Assembly (NCBI GenBank): GCA_963803375.1
Contig: CAWDMB010000004.1
Span: 1 to 64,000, forward strand
Source: JAOPZW01 sp963803375
Lineage (GTDB): Bacteria; Actinomycetota; Thermoleophilia; Solirubrobacterales; Solirubrobacteraceae
Reading direction: 5' to 3'
DNA length: 64,000 bases
The notes under the pieces were generated by a model. It had not been told where the DNA came from. It did no database searches and saw nothing but the letters and a program-made list of their open reading frames with translations. Of the stretch, positions 62,968 through 64,000 are shown one piece after another; position 1 is the first letter of the stretch; the number at the start of each line of letters is the position of its first letter. A program made the position numbers and the translations under genes.

Positions 62968-64000
62968 GTGCCCGAGTTCCGCCTGGACCCGATCTTCACC
63001 CCGGCGGCCGACCAGCCCCGCGCCATCGACCAGCTCGCCGCGGGCATCGGGGCCGCCGAGCGCTTCGTGACGCTGCTCGGGGCGACCGGCACCGGCAAGA
63101 CGATGACGATGGCGGGGACGATCGAGCGCGTCCAGAAGCCCACGCTCGTGCTCGCCCACAACAAGACGCTCGCCGCCCAGCTCTGCAACGAGTTCCGGAC
63201 GTTCTTCCCCGACAACGCGGTCGAGTACTTCGTCTCCTACTACGACTACTACCAGCCCGAGGCCTACGTCCCCTCGAAGGACCTCTACATCGAGAAGGAC
63301 TCGGCCATCAACCAGGAGGTCGACCGCCTGCGCCACGCCGCGACGGCGGCGCTCTTCGCGCGGCGCGACGTCATCATCGTCGCCTCGGTGTCGGCGATCT
63401 TCGGCCTCGGCTCGCCGCAGACCTACGACGACAACCTCCAGGTCCTGCGGCGCGGCGACTTCGCCGACCGCGACGAGCTGCTGCGCAAGCTCGTCTCGAT
63501 CCAGTACACGCGCAACGACACCGCGCTCGGGCGCGGGACGTTCCGCGTGCGCGGCGAGGCGCTCGAGGTCTTCCCGGCCTACGCCGAGACCGCCTACCGC
63601 GCGACGTTCTTCGGCGACGAGGTCGAGCGCCTGCAGCACTTCGACCCGCTCACGGGCGAGCTCATCGATGACGACTTCGAGCACGTCGCGATCTGGCCCG
63701 CGACGCACTACAACGTGCGCGAGGGGACGATCGAGGCCGCCGTCGAGGAGATCGCGCGCGAGCTCAACGCGCGCTGCGCCGAGCTCGAGGCCGAGGGCAA
63801 GCTGCTCGAGTCCCACCGCCTGCGCCAGCGCACGCAGTACGACATGGAGATGCTGCGCGAGATCGGCTTCTGCAACGGCATCGAGAACTACTCGCGCATC
63901 CTCGACGGCCGTCGTCCCGGCGACCGCCCGTACTGCCTCGTCGACTACTTCCCCGACGACTTCGTCTGCTTCATCGACGAGTCCCACCAGACCGTGCCGC
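62968..64000 (+). CDS. uvrB: Excinuclease ABC subunit B (runs off window)
   Basis: The first 344 residues of the nucleotide-excision-repair helicase-like damage-verification subunit are visible: Walker A GATGTGKTMTMAG, the UvrA-binding domain, the beta-hairpin that grips DNA (VSYYDYYQPEAYVPSKDLYI) and DYFPDDFVCFIDESHQ with the DESH helicase box at the right edge. It starts at GTG 62968. The rest lies beyond the window. Confidence 0.96.
   Translation, partial: MPEFRLDPIFTPAADQPRAIDQLAAGIGAAERFVTLLGATGTGKTMTMAGTIERVQKPTLVLAHNKTLAAQLCNEFRTFFPDNAVEYFVSYYDYYQPEAYVPSKDLYIEKDSAINQEVDRLRHAATAALFARRDVIIVASVSAIFGLGSPQTYDDNLQVLRRGDFADRDELLRKLVSIQYTRNDTALGRGTFRVRGEALEVFPAYAETAYRATFFGDEVERLQHFDPLTGELIDDDFEHVAIWPATHYNVREGTIEAAVEEIARELNARCAELEAEGKLLESHRLRQRTQYDMEMLREIGFCNGIENYSRILDGRRPGDRPYCLVDYFPDDFVCFIDESHQTVP

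Overview
The window is very GC-rich throughout. It carries a conserved block of housekeeping genes with GTG/ATG starts and 4-base stop/start overlaps: yqeY-phoH-ybeY-era, hisIE-trpEG, trpDC, trpFBA, polA, rpsA-coaE, uvrB. Together with a phytoene synthase and two FAD-dependent prenyl-reductase-like enzymes this suggests a high-GC actinobacterium, plausibly of the Thermoleophilia/Solirubrobacterales type. That placement is inference, because no rRNA or other decisive marker is present.

Bases 1 to about 28,330 form an accessory island built largely from mobile DNA. It holds two identical IS1380-like copies in opposite orientation (one cut by the window edge), a second IS1380-type element, ISAzo13-, IS256-, IS3- and IS701-type elements, a DDE transposon with a SEC-C passenger gene, and three group II introns. 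Between 14,395 and 24,216 they are nested. An IS3 element is interrupted in orfA by an IS1380 element and in orfB by a group II intron, and the intron is itself interrupted by the other IS1380 element and by the passenger-bearing transposon. Most boundaries can be read to the base from target duplications and from comparison of intron copies. Cargo genes include an Apea-type HEPN protein, an alpha/beta hydrolase, a winged-helix protein, a two-gene operon of unknown function, a secreted Asp/Gly-rich protein and a recombinase relic. A truncated PEP carboxylase and a truncated phytoene-desaturase-like gene stand at the right edge, which suggests that chromosomal DNA was lost there.

Bases 28,330 to 39,840 return to chromosome: yqeY, phoH, ybeY and era, then an ArsA-type ATPase diverging from phytoene synthase and a linked FAD reductase, a cupredoxin-like secreted protein, and hisIE-trpE-trpG. 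phoH is split just before its Walker B segment by a 960-base insert in which the motifs of a LAGLIDADG intein can be read, but in shifting frames with stops. It is a decayed intein in a broken phoH.

Bases 39,840 to 52,560 interleave tryptophan synthesis with amino-acid uptake. A complete LivK-H-M-G-F ABC transporter lies between trpG and trpD, an HtrA-type protease lies between trpC and trpF, and a second LivK-type lipoprotein follows trpA. Many of these genes overlap their neighbours by 1 to 4 bases, suggesting translational coupling within sub-operons. The rest (52,600-64,000) holds a TIGR01777-type epimerase, a shortened trypsin-fold protein with a small partner, polA, a YdcZ-type membrane protein, a DHA2-type drug exporter, a second FAD reductase paralogous to the one beside phytoene synthase, rpsA, coaE, a lytic transglycosylase and the start of uvrB.
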